Assembly: GCA_003254925.1 (NCBI GenBank)
Contig: QANZ01017167.1
Span: 160,617-224,616, forward strand
From: Chamaecrista fasciculata
Taxonomy: Eukaryota; Streptophyta; Magnoliopsida; Fabales; Fabaceae
Reading direction: 5' to 3'
DNA: 64,000 nt
In this document: positions 9,670 through 20,198 of the stretch, one piece after another
Layout: the number at the start of each line of letters is the position of its first letter
How positions within the stretch are numbered: the first letter of the stretch is position 1
Made by a program: the position numbers and the translations under genes
Notes under the pieces: model-generated
Database searches by the model: none
Told to the model about the DNA's origin: nothing
The model's input: the letters and a program-made list of their open reading frames with translations, nothing else

Positions 9670-11127
9670 ACAATGACAAAAATTTGAGGTTGTTGTATGT
9701 TCAAATAATGATTGCGGCGTTAAAGATTTTGATATGGAGAAATTCCAACTTTCCAAGCATTTTCCGTTTTCCTTGGCCTTTGAATGTGAGTCGCATGCAA
9801 AATTTTCCCTTCTCTAGTTCTTCTTTCTTGCCCTTGTTGATACCTATATAAATGGATAAATTACTATTTTCCTTTAATATTTATTTCACCATTTGATCTT
9901 TGCAAAACTATGCTTTAATTAGTTTAGTAGCTGGGATTAAGGTAATCAAGATCGAGATCTTAGATTGTAAGATCGTGTAAAATCGAGATCTTGATAAGGT
10001 TTACCTTGTTAGATCGAACATAGGATCAGAAATGACTAAGATCGTAGTGAGATCGCGATTTTTTAGGTAGGATCGTAAGATCGTGAAGATCTTGGTAGAA
10101 TTTGAATTTCTTTATTTTTCTTAGTATTTTGACATTTTTTTTTTAGAAAAAACATACTATTTGGTCCCTAAATTTACATCAAGTCAACTAATCATTCCCT
10201 GAATAATCAAAATACACTATTTGATCACTGAAATATTTCAATTATCAGTTGTTTGGTCCCTAAATTTAAACTCATTTTATACTTTTTGGTCCCTGAATTT
10301 AGACTAAATTAATACTATTTGGTCCCTAAATTTCAATTAACTTCATACTTTTTGGTCCCTGAATTTGTATTAAATTTATACTATTTGATCCTTAAATTGT
10401 TACCTTTTGGTCCCTGCATTTGACCCAAAGACCAAATCGTTGACAATTGTAATAATTCAAGGAGTGATTAGTTAACATGGTATAAATTCAGGGATCAAAT
10501 AATAGGGATTTTTTAATATTACTAAAAAATTAATGTTATTAGATATATATTATTTAAAAAAAAAACTAGGATTTTACGGTCCTCGATCCGATCTTCCGAT
10601 TCGATCTATCCTGTGCCCCTCCCGATCCTTAGCAAGATCCCGATCTTGGTTACCTTGGTGATTATGTTTATAATATGAAATCCAGATAAAATTTTTGTTG
10701 TATCAGACACTTATTAATTATTATGCTTTTTTTTCCCATATCTTTTTCCTTTGCTTCCTTTTTCTGTTTATTGCAGCATACTTCGAGAGTCCAAATGGTA
10801 AATTGCTTATAATCAATGGTGACAATCCTGATAACTTGTTGGTGGACTCAAACTGGAAAGGTATTAATCTACTTTTACATGCCTCAACCAAGTTATTATT
10901 TTTATTTTGTTGGTGGGTTGTATGATAGTCTATAGACTATAATGAAAATTTTGAAACTTTAAAAATTTTCAAACCTTGCAGACAATTGGGGCCACAAGTG
11001 GACACTTGGATTTTTCATTTGCATATGCCTGGCACCTGATGGTGTTACCTTTGCCACTAGAAACCATGACAAAACTTGCTGGCTTTAAGATATAGCGAAC
11101 GACTATTTCAGAATTCACTTGGTTTAT
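9670..11127 (+). pseudogene. WD-repeat pseudogene copy 2 (exons 7-9 remnants)
   Basis: An exon 7 remnant lies at about 9704-9788 (reads as VKDFDMEKFQLSKHF, then a one-base shift before RFPWP). An exon 8 remnant lies at 10,776-10,858 (GKLLIINGDNPDNLLVDS). The start of exon 9 lies at 10,981-11,127 (IGATSGHLDFSFAYAW, then a one-base loss). The intron between exons 7 and 8 is occupied by a 720-bp GATC-rich foldback element. The last shared bases read CAGAATTCA, exactly the point where copy 1 also breaks (3384), so both copies derive from an already shortened duplicate. Confidence 0.75.
9939..10659. mobile_element. GATC-rich foldback element with nested inverted repeat
   Basis: The left end reads AAGGTAATCAAGATCGAGAT and the right end, on the minus strand, CCAAGGTAACCAAGATCGGG. 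Both sides are crowded with GATC/GATCG words. The intact gene's intron reads continuously GGGATTATGTTTATAA across this point, which defines the insertion; a short GATT may be the target duplication. Inside lies a second foldback (about 10,139-10,514) built of repeated TTTGGTCCCTAAATTT words. No protein is encoded. The family is not identified. Confidence 0.6.
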
Positions 11128-11177
11128 GAATGATAATGAGTTTTAATTTGTTATGTCTTCGGCTTTCTTATTACAGT

Positions 11178-13280
11178 GGATGATAAAGAAGACGAAGTGC
11201 CGATACACACTGCTAGCTCTTCGGATTCTGTTTCGCTTCTTGATTTCATAGCTTCTGAAAGGTACCCTATTAGGTAACTTACTAACTTCTTTCATTGATT
11301 TCCTTTGGGTGATGTTTTTCTAAATGTGTTTGACACATACCTGCAAATTAAGCCTAAGAAGGGTGCCTTTGATGATAAACCTATATGCAAATTAGTTATG
11401 GCTGCAAATTAGAATGAGCGAAAAAAAGAAAAAGAAAAAAGGAATGTTAGGTATGCAATTTAAAGAGGGCTAAGAATTCTGAAGGTTCAGTTCTTGTGAC
11501 TGCTATGGCTGTATGTTTCTCGGAACACTTTCAAGAGGATGTTGCAGACACTATATTTGGAGAAAAGGTTAACTCATTCAATGCTCAAGCTGGGTATACA
11601 ATATATTTATACTTTATGTATTTTGCTCATTTTATATATCTTCATTTAAAGGGCAGTTACCATGTTATCAGAACCCAGATCACATCTATGTTTAATATTC
11701 TAGCATATGGTAATCTTGTTCTTTCATTTCCCATGTTTACTCCTCTTGTTTGATATACTGAAAAAACATAGGGAGTTGGTGTTTCACGATCTTGTTGTTG
11801 TGTCTCCTTGTTCTTTATTTTTTTAATGCCCTTGGAACTTTATTCCCTAAGTTAATTGTTAGCAGTCCATTTATGAATGATTTCCTAGCCTAAACAGTTT
11901 TTTTTATATGACCACCATTCAGTCCCTTTTTAGTGAGAAATTAGTATTTTTCTTTCAATGAATGCATATGCTGTATTTTCTCTCTTTTGTTGGTGTTATG
12001 CCCATAACGGGCTCACCATTACCATAAATTTTTATTCTTGTTTACCCTCCCGCTGCAGACATTGAATTCTTATTTGGGCAATTCGATCAGAAACATGAAC
12101 GTGAAGAATCATCATTTTGTAAGTGTACCCATACCATCCAGGTTATATAGGATTGCTTGAGTAATTGCTCATACAATCTTCTATTTTGAATAGTTTTCTT
12201 ATTTAGGTTAATATTGTATGATTGAAGTTTTCACTGATCATGACTTAGCCTAAAGATAATGATGAAATATTGAAATTATATTTTACAAGGTAAGTGGTTG
12301 TTTTTCACTTGTTATTATTTACAAGTTCTTGATGTTAAATTTTATCACATTTTAGATTCTATGCTGCAGACATTGTCATTGGTTTGGAATACCTCCACTG
12401 TTTAGGTAATCTATTTAATAAATCCACATTAAGTATTAAGGGCATAGGTATAATTTCTATCAACTTCTTTGGTGGCATTCAAACGGAATACACTATTTTT
12501 GTGTTTTATCATGCTTCCTTGAGAAATAAACAAGTTCAGACTTCTCTTTTATCTAGTGTTTGCATGCTATTGTTTTTTCTTTGAGAATTTCCTTTAGTCT
12601 TTCTTATCTAGAATTGCCTATATATGTGAGTATATGACCATTTCATCTCAAGACAGCTATATAGGTCAATAAGTGCTTTATTTACTTGTATATGTTCTGT
12701 TAATTGGTCTTCAATTCATTCACCTAGTCAAAATAAAAGAATTAATGCTTTCTCTTATATATATATTGATAAAGATTCTTCAAGATGTAGTTTTTTAATG
12801 TCAAAGACATCCTTGTGCTCAGTTGTATAGTTTCTTGATATTTTGTCATTTTGATCAACAATTTTCCATTTTGTATTTGTTTTGTAAATTTTGGTTCTAT
12901 TCAGTGAGCCTTACTATTGATTTTATAATGTTATAAGTGATATATTTTGTTTGAATTTTATCTATATGGTTAGCATTCCTATTTAAAACTTTCTCTTTTA
13001 ATTTGAAACTTTCTCTATGCTTAGAAATGGATGACTGAAAGGTTTTCAGAGAGAGAGGAGATGAAATCATCGGTGCTGCATCTATTTGGTATTAGTTAAA
13101 TATTGATCTGTCAGCTTTGAGCCTCATGCTGACTCACTCTTGCCTATTTTTTTCTTTTTCCTTTAATCAGTGTCATGAGTGAAGTAGGTTTGCTAATATG
13201 GCATTTTTGTCCTTCTTCAGGAATCACTACTATCTTCAGATCCTTGGCTGCATGAATTTCAAGCTCACAGATTCCAGAAA
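11178..13280 (+). pseudogene. Exon-like scraps, one from a phototropin-type kinase
   Basis: Several short blocks look like exons between plausible splice sites. 11,178-11,269 reads DKEDEVPIHTASSSDSVSLL and FIASERYPI. 11,485-11,594 reads VTAMAVCFSEHFQEDVADTI. 12,061-12,120 reads IEFLFGQFDQKHEREESS. 12,355-12,403 reads FYAADIVIGLEYLHCLG. 13,222-13,280 reads ESLLSSDPWLHEFQAHRFQK. The fourth is the alpha-E region of an AGC-VIII kinase, closest to what I know from phototropins. The others I do not recognise. The kinase piece lacks both ATP-binding and catalytic loops. This could be one scrambled gene or several fragments. Confidence 0.35.
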
Positions 13281-14274
13281 GTGTAAGTTTCTTAAGCACT
13301 TATGCTTAGATATTTCTTAAGTCAATAGAAAGATTTCTACTATAATAGTAACACTAGTAATAATTGGGGAGACAACTAAATACCTTAGTAGTGGAATTAG
13401 CTATAGTATTAGTAGTTGTTATTAGATCTTCTTTATGAGATGAGGGACTTATAAAATTTTGTCATCTGTGTGTATATGAACTTATAGTATTAGTAATAAA
13501 GTTAGTTACAGTGGGATCATCATAACAGTAAGTGATGCAGTGAGAAAGAAAACACAGATTTACTATTGACTTTTTTATTTACTCTTTGATAATAGTTTTG
13601 GTATAGTTCTTTTTAGTGCCTCGAGTGCTGACATTATGGCTTCATTGATATGTTTCTTTGAAATTTTTCACACAAGATGTTTGAATGTTTGCCGAAGAGA
13701 ATAATAGTTTTTGCACCTCTGTTATGATCTGTAAATAGATTATAAAACATTATTTACCTACTTGCACCAATCTAGAATATTTTGAATGTTTGTCTATATT
13801 TTGATTTTGATAAATTGGAGGATGATATGCAGTTTGCCTATATACTATTGTTTGAACTCTCTGTTTCTCTGTTTTTCAATCTACTATATGATGAAAAACC
13901 CAAAATTAATATATATATGTATCTAGGTAGGTATGTATGTATTGTCTAAATCATTTTGAGAGGGCTTGGATTCTTAGCATGCTTGGATTCTTACATTTGT
14001 TATCGTATTTCTCAATAAAAGTTCACTAATTTCCAGGTGAAGATATTGCTTAGCATGTTGTGCCAACCATTTACACCAACATGTGCTTAAGCATGAAGCT
14101 TATTTGGCTAGAGATCTAGGTACATTTTTAAAAAAATCTTTTCTCATGTTACTGTATTAATTTTATGCAGTATTTATGTTTTCTCCTATTTTGAGAAGTT
14201 AAGTAATTTTTAAACTAGTTTTTTTTCTTATTTTGCTTCATTTTCTGCGTTGCATATGGCTATATATTTTTTTT

Positions 14275-14479
14275 TTTTTGAAAAATTGAAGCATCTAGCG
14301 GCGGTTTTCAAAACCTTTACAACTTTTTTCTTTGAAATTCTCGAGAGTCTATGATTAGCGGCGGTTATTCCAATGGTCGACAAAACTGCTGCTGGATTTT
14401 TTGCCGACGGTGTCATCAGCAGCGGTTTCGAGAACCACCAGAAATTCTTCTAGCGGCTAAATGCAATTTTTTTGTAGTG
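14275..14479. mobile_element. CACTA (En/Spm) transposon terminal fragment
   Basis: The right edge ends TTTTTTTGTAGTG at 14,467-14,479, the complement of the CACTACAAAAAAA terminus of plant CACTA elements. Inside are spaced subterminal repeats containing AGCGG(C)GGTT (near 14,297, 14,357 and 14,420) and AGCGGCT (14,452). No left CACTA terminus or transposase was found nearby, so only an end remains. It lies between the exon scraps and the flank of F-box pseudogene copy 2. Confidence 0.65.
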
Positions 14480-14819
14480 CGTCAATGTCACTACCAAAAG
14501 GCACATTTTTTTTGTTTGGATCATTATAGAGTTTTTTTCTTTTTTTTTTTCAATCTTGGAAATTGATTTTGGAAAATGAATCCAAAAGGCCATTGGAGAA
14601 CAAATATATATATACTTTAGCCGCACAACATGCATTAAGGAATTATATGTTTTAAATTTTATAATTTATTTGAATTTAAAAAACAAATAAAATAAATATT
14701 TAACAAAATTATACTGGGGCATCACTATTCTACAAAGGCAGAGTTGTAGACACATTCTTATATAAGAAATAAATTCTATAATTTATTTGACAATAAAATC
14801 ATAGTGCTCTATCAATATT

Positions 14820-16495
14820 TAATCTCCTCAAAAACAAAAAACAAGGCATTCACCACGCGATAAGAGTTTTTTGTGTTTGAGAGAAAGAATATAACCAGGG
14901 GAGCCTCTATTTTTTTCAATAATGGCCTTTTAGACACCATCTAATAAACAATATCAGCCTTCACATTTGTACACTTCCAAAAATTGATTTCTCTGAGTCT
15001 CATACATTTTTGTACCACTTGCTGCTTCACTCCCTTTGCTGTCACCTTAAGGCAACTTTGCAAGTTTAAATGAGTCAGCCCACAACAAATATTTGAAATT
15101 ATTGAGAGTGATTGATTGTGAAAGACAAGTTCAACACCGGAGATTGAGTAAGAGAAATTGAAAGTTTATCTCATCAAACAGACTCACTATTGAACAAAAA
15201 GCCAAGTTCAAATGCCTAATCTTACTGCATTTCTTCAGGACTTGAGCTACTCCTTTTTCTGAGATATATTTACATTGATTCAAGTCAAGATACTCTAAAT
15301 TGGGATAAATGGAAGCAAATGTGTTGAGATTTTTGTCCTTCAATCTATAGTTACGACACAAATGAAGAGTCTTAATTTGAGAGTTAACAACAAGATCTTT
15401 TGAACGAACTTTCTCTCGCCAATCATTGAGCCCCATTGTTGTTCGCTCCATCACGATCTCATTGAGCAAAGGACATCTTGCCACTGTGAGAAAAGTTGAC
15501 GGGACCCCAATGAGATTTATAAATGTCAGATTACGAAGAAATCGAAGAAACCCGATAAATTAACCACATCATTATCGGTGAGAAAGCGATTCCTTTTAAG
15601 ATCCAAGTGTTGAACAAATTGACATTTAGAGGATAACCTTCCTCAATGGAAGGCCTTGCTCTGCAATTGAACACAACAGCTCATCCGATACAGAGCAATC
15701 TGTCAAACTAATTGCGGATGCGGTTAAGCATTTCAAACTCGTAATGAATTAACAAACTCCGAAGTAATATTGGGGCCTTCAATATACCATACCAAGGGAG
15801 ATGGAAGTCAAAGTGGGTCTCCGGCGAATGGCAGAAGAAACTCCCACTAGGGTTATGGAATAGCAATAGTGGATTGTGATTTCTGTCAGAAACTCACAGT
15901 TCTCACACAGAGAGATAAGAGATTCATCAGTGACAGAGTGATTACCCGTGAGATTAACTTTGCGTAGGTCTTTCAGCGTCGTAGCCAACGTTGTGATCCC
16001 CATATCAGTCACAGAGCGAGTAAATCCAGAAGAGGGGTAGCTAATGTCAAGCTCTTGAAGAGACGAAAAACAATCAGCTATCACAACCAGAACATCATCT
16101 TCAATAAAGGAAGCACCAGAGTATCTCAAAACCTTAAGATTCCGCATCGTCGAACCTAAAACTCGGAGTTCATCGATGAGATACTCTTTCCTATTGGAAA
16201 GATTGAGCGAATAGAGAGACAAACCAGATCTCGAAATGAGACGAAGAACGGAATCGATGTTGCCGCAGAAGTTACTGAGATCGATGGAATTGATGGCGGG
16301 AAACCTGAGGAAGAGGCGAGGGAGGTAGGGAATGGAAGAGTGGAGAATGGTGAGAGAGGAATGAAGGCGGTTGGTGATGGAGAGGAATCGCTTGCAGACG
16401 GAGGATACGGAGGCGTAGTGACGACGGTGGTCGAGTGATCGGAAAACCAATTCCCAGCATTCATCGGGCAAATCAAACTGTGTTTGATCAGACAT
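14820..16495 (-). pseudogene. F-box/LRR pseudogene (broken copy)
   Basis: It starts MSDQTQFDLPDECWELVFRS and keeps the F-box and first LRRs open to about 15,779 (238 codons). A frameshift follows. Near 15,628 about 50 bp present in the sister genes are deleted; a small GAAGAAATC duplication lies near 15,540; another shift occurs near 15,145-15,165. An open middle piece survives at 15,484-15,131 (LARCPLLNEIVMERT-like, IKTLHLCRNYRLKDKN). The 3' flank (14,560-14,820) is shared with the 4,720-5,215 flank of the open gene, showing the duplication covered gene plus flank. A shortened F-box protein could still be made from the first part, but nothing shows that it is. Confidence 0.85.
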
Positions 16496-16499
16496 TTTC

Positions 16500-18400
16500 A
16501 GAGAAAAACAGAATGGAATGAATGTGAGAGAATGAGAATGAGAAAAAGGAAGGAAAGCGGTGAAAATTGAAGAGTGAGTTTAGGGTTTTTGCTAGGGTTC
16601 AAGCATCGATTAGTTTGGTTTGTATTTTAGGAAAAGATTGCATATACAATTTGTCGGTTGGATTCCCTTGAGTCTCTAATGTTTTTTAATCAATAATCAT
16701 ACAATCTAATTTAAGCAATAAGCAATGATATTATTTGATTATGAAATGATTTTGTATATAATTATGATTATGATCTTCCGCTTAATTTGGTAAATAATAA
16801 AAAAAAACATTTATATAGTAATAAAAATTATATATTGTATTAAAAATGGTCATAATTTTCATTTTAATTAGAGAAATCAGTTTTTTTTTTTTCAAATTCA
16901 AATGTAAGAAGTTCTAAAGATTTGTTACTGATGTATTTTATTAATAAATATAAGCTGTAAATTCAAGAAACTATTATGTAGTTAATATTTTGCAATATTT
17001 TTGGGAGAACATTTAGGAGGTAATTGTCTATCTTTTTTACTAGATTAATAGCTATATAGAGAAATTCTGCTTTAAAATGTTTATAATTAAAATATACGGT
17101 AAATTATACAAAATGACCTTGTGATTTGGCCCATTTTCAGATAGAGTTCATGTGGTTTAAAAAGTGTCAAATAAGGTCTCTGTGATTTGTTCCATTAACA
17201 AAAAGGGTCCTGAGGTATATTTCCGTCCAAAATTTAATTAAAATTTTGACTAAAATACTATTTTAAGACCCTAACTATTAATTTTTATGCGTTTGACTCC
17301 ATATTTTTGAAATTACGATATTAATTTAGATACTGATTAAAATCAAAATAAATTACATATGGATCCCGAATATCATGGGAAATCAAGATATACTAGTGAA
17401 AAAATCTCTAATGTATTTTATATGGGAGATTTAAGAAAATGGGAAATAAATATGGATTTGAGAAATGAGGCAAATTAATAGGGACCAATAGGAAACTTTG
17501 TAGTTAGAATAAATGAAATCTAAATTGTAAACGAAAATATAATTTAGATGAATGATAATAATTAAATTTAGAATATTTAGATGCTGATTAATTTTAAAAT
17601 AAAATACAGATGAATCTCGAAGATCATGGAAAATTAATATATAGTTAAAACAAAGACCAATAAGATATTCAAGCCAAAAAAAAAAAGACCAATAGGCAAC
17701 TCAAAATAAATAAAAAGACCAATTAAATATTTAAATGTGAGATTAAAGTAAAGGGAAAATAAATGTTTAATCCGGAATTTTATAAATTTGATTAAAATGG
17801 AATGAAATAAGTTTATTATTATATCAATAGAGAGTTAGAGACTGTCAGACTGATTTGAAGAATTAAATTAGATTAATTAATTTATATCTAAATAATTATT
17901 TATGTAGATCTTATAATATTTGTATTTTGTAGTATGTATTTCACATATTTATATTTAAAAATATTTTTTACTCTAAAATTGTGTGTTATAAGTTGAATAA
18001 TTGGTTGTTTTTTAAAAGGTGATAATTTAATCTCAGTATCATGAAAGATATATTCTGCAAACAATTGATGAAGCTTCTAAAAAGATTTTATTGTCAAAGG
18101 ATTTTACATCAAAATTTCAAAGTTCAAAAATGATTTTGTTTTAGATCATATGTTATGCTATACACACATATTTATTAACAATATAGATACATAAAAAAAT
18201 ATATAAAAATTTTGTGTAAACAATTTCATAAATATTATATAAAATTATAAAATGAATAAAAAAAACTATAGATAAAACTATTAACCCATGATCCCACCCA
18301 AAAATATGTGGGTTGAGGATTTCAAACCCAACTCAACTCGCAAATCCGAATGAACCCAATCTACAATTGTCTCAGTCTACCTATTTAGCCCTTTTTTTTT
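16500..18400. other. AT-rich intergenic sequence without a gene
   Basis: Nothing codes convincingly here. A patch at 17,100-17,260 with repeated TGTGATTTG / GGTCC-type words looks like debris of a foldback element. A micro-insertion is listed separately at 17,652. Confidence 0.5.
17652..17694 (+). repeat. Micro-insertion with exact 11-bp flanking duplication
   Basis: AAAGACCAATA lies at 17,652-17,662 and 17,684-17,694. The 21 bases between begin AGATATTCAAGCC and end in eight A. The duplication is short, so chance is harder to exclude than for the 15-20 bp cases. Confidence 0.45.
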
Positions 18401-18909
18401 TTATGTTATGTATCATAGAACTAATTTACCAAAAACTTTTGTTAAGTGGGAAAACTGGTCTCAGCCTCATTGAAGAGGAAACACATACTTAGAGGTTATC
18501 CTGACTGCTCACTCAATCCTCTTAAAACCTTGTCCTAGTATGAGTTGGATGAAATGTAATACTGTGTTTGTCAGAGTACTTAGTTATTCACAAATCATGA
18601 ATCTTTCAACTTTGAATGGCTCCGAATGAGCTCAAGAGAGACTGAATCTTAATGTTCAGGAGTCTACTATGACTCACTGACATTATATATTTGTTTTGTC
18701 ATGACTCATGAATCAGCAAAAGTATTAATTTTGTTTCTTAAACTTTACATCAACTGTCAATTTCGTCCCTAATCTTTTTTCGCTGTTAATTTCGTCCTCA
18801 ATGTTTCATATTTTTGTCAATTTTAAACAGGATACGGTATGTCATTAATTTATTGAAAGAAGTCAGTTAAATGATAAAATTGACAAAAATGTAAAATATT
18901 GAAATAATA

Positions 18910-19340
18910 GTTCTGTTGCAAAATTCAAAGCCAAAACCAACCATTCCATTTCAAAGTTGAGAATTTTGGATCTCTCCAACAACAATTTCAATGGCCCTTT
19001 GCTTGAAACATATTTCAAATCTTTTAAGGCTATGATAAATGTTGGTGATGGAGAAACAAGTTTGCATTACATGGACTATGAAGGTAACTCCACCGGATGT
19101 AAATATCAAGACTTCATTGACATAACCTTAAAAGGAATTGAAATTCGTATGGAAAAGATTTTGACCATTTTCACAAGCATTGATTTATTCAAAAACAAGC
19201 ATTTTCACAAGCATTGGTTCATTGAAAGGTCTCAGTCTTTCACATAATGGGTTTACAGGTTGTATTCCAAAAGCATTGGAAAATCTGAAGAAATTAAAAT
19301 AGTTGGACTTGTCATCAAACAAGTTTTCAATGATACGTAA
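18910..19340 (+). pseudogene. RLP fragment A (island and last LRRs)
   Basis: The frame from 18,957 reads MRILDLSNNNFNGPLLETYF, continues through the island region typical of Cf-9-like receptor-like proteins (MDYEGNS, DFIDITLKGIEIRMEK), then loses frame. About 60 bp encoding the next LRR present in the sister fragment at 44,440 are missing near 19,195, and a stop follows. There is no N-terminal part, transmembrane segment or start. Confidence 0.75.
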
Positions 19341-19677
19341 GATTCATGGACTGCCTCAAGTTCTTTTTTTTTTTTGGTATTTAAACAAGCTAAAATTAGC
19401 ATAATAAATAAACGTAGGCTGCCCATAAAAAACAATTTTACTAAATAATAGAACACAGCTTAAAATTTCTAACCAAAGAAACTTCCATTTTTTGTAAACT
19501 CAAATCAGAAGAGCATATTCTAGCCCATTATAACATCAGTCCGCTGATATATAGAAAATGAAAACCAATTTATATTCCATTCAAAAAATTTTCATTATCT
19601 TCTAGCTTATCTATCATTTATTTCAAACTATTCTAAGTTATTCAAAGCTAAAATGGTCCGTTTTGTGGATTTTGACT

Positions 19678-20198
19678 AGGGGCGGAGGGAGCCACCCNTA
19701 TAACAAATATGAATAATATCTTAGATAATATAATAAAAATTAATGTACTATATCAAAATTTAATTTTAAGCATGATTCATCATTTTTCATTATTTAATAT
19801 TTTGATCAATTTAAATATTATTATTTCTCTAATTTCATTATTTCTTTATATTTTTTTATATGTTATATATTTTTTTTTGTCCAAATTATACATTTTAGCT
19901 TATAATATTAATAATATATAGAGAAAAAATAGGCTAAAATTCTATTTTGGTCCCTAATATTTACCTAAAGTTCTATGTTGGTCCTTAATAATTTTTTATC
20001 CTGTTTTGGTCCTTAATATTTTCTAAAAATTTCATAATTGGTCTCTAACTATTAAATATAGTCATATTTCTCGATCTCATCTCAAATCCAAACATTAAGG
20101 ACCAAAATAGAACTTTAGATAAGCATTAGGGACTAAAATAAAATTTTGGTCAAAAAAATATTTCAGCCCCCCTAACCTAGAATCCTGGCTCCGCCCCT
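19678..20198. mobile_element. 521-bp terminal-inverted-repeat element
   Basis: The ends are inverted: AGGGGCGGAGGGAGCC on the left, and on the minus strand AGGGGCGGAGCC from the right. The paralogous duplicon at 44,960-45,010 lacks this block, which proves an insertion after the duplication or a loss in the other copy. Inside, TTTTGGTCCCTAATATT-type words occur in inverted orientation (19,950-20,150). The hydrophobic frame inside is AT-rich noise. One ambiguous base (N) is at 19,698. The superfamily is unclear. Confidence 0.65.

Noticed and set aside
15779-16495. Separate 238-aa F-box gene
   Set aside because: It is the 5' part of a copy whose downstream LRR region is present but broken by deletions and shifts.
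19709-19921. Hydrophobic 70-residue frame that could be a small membrane protein
   Set aside because: It lies inside an AT-rich TIR element; Ile/Leu/Phe runs arise from base composition, and the sister duplicon lacks it.
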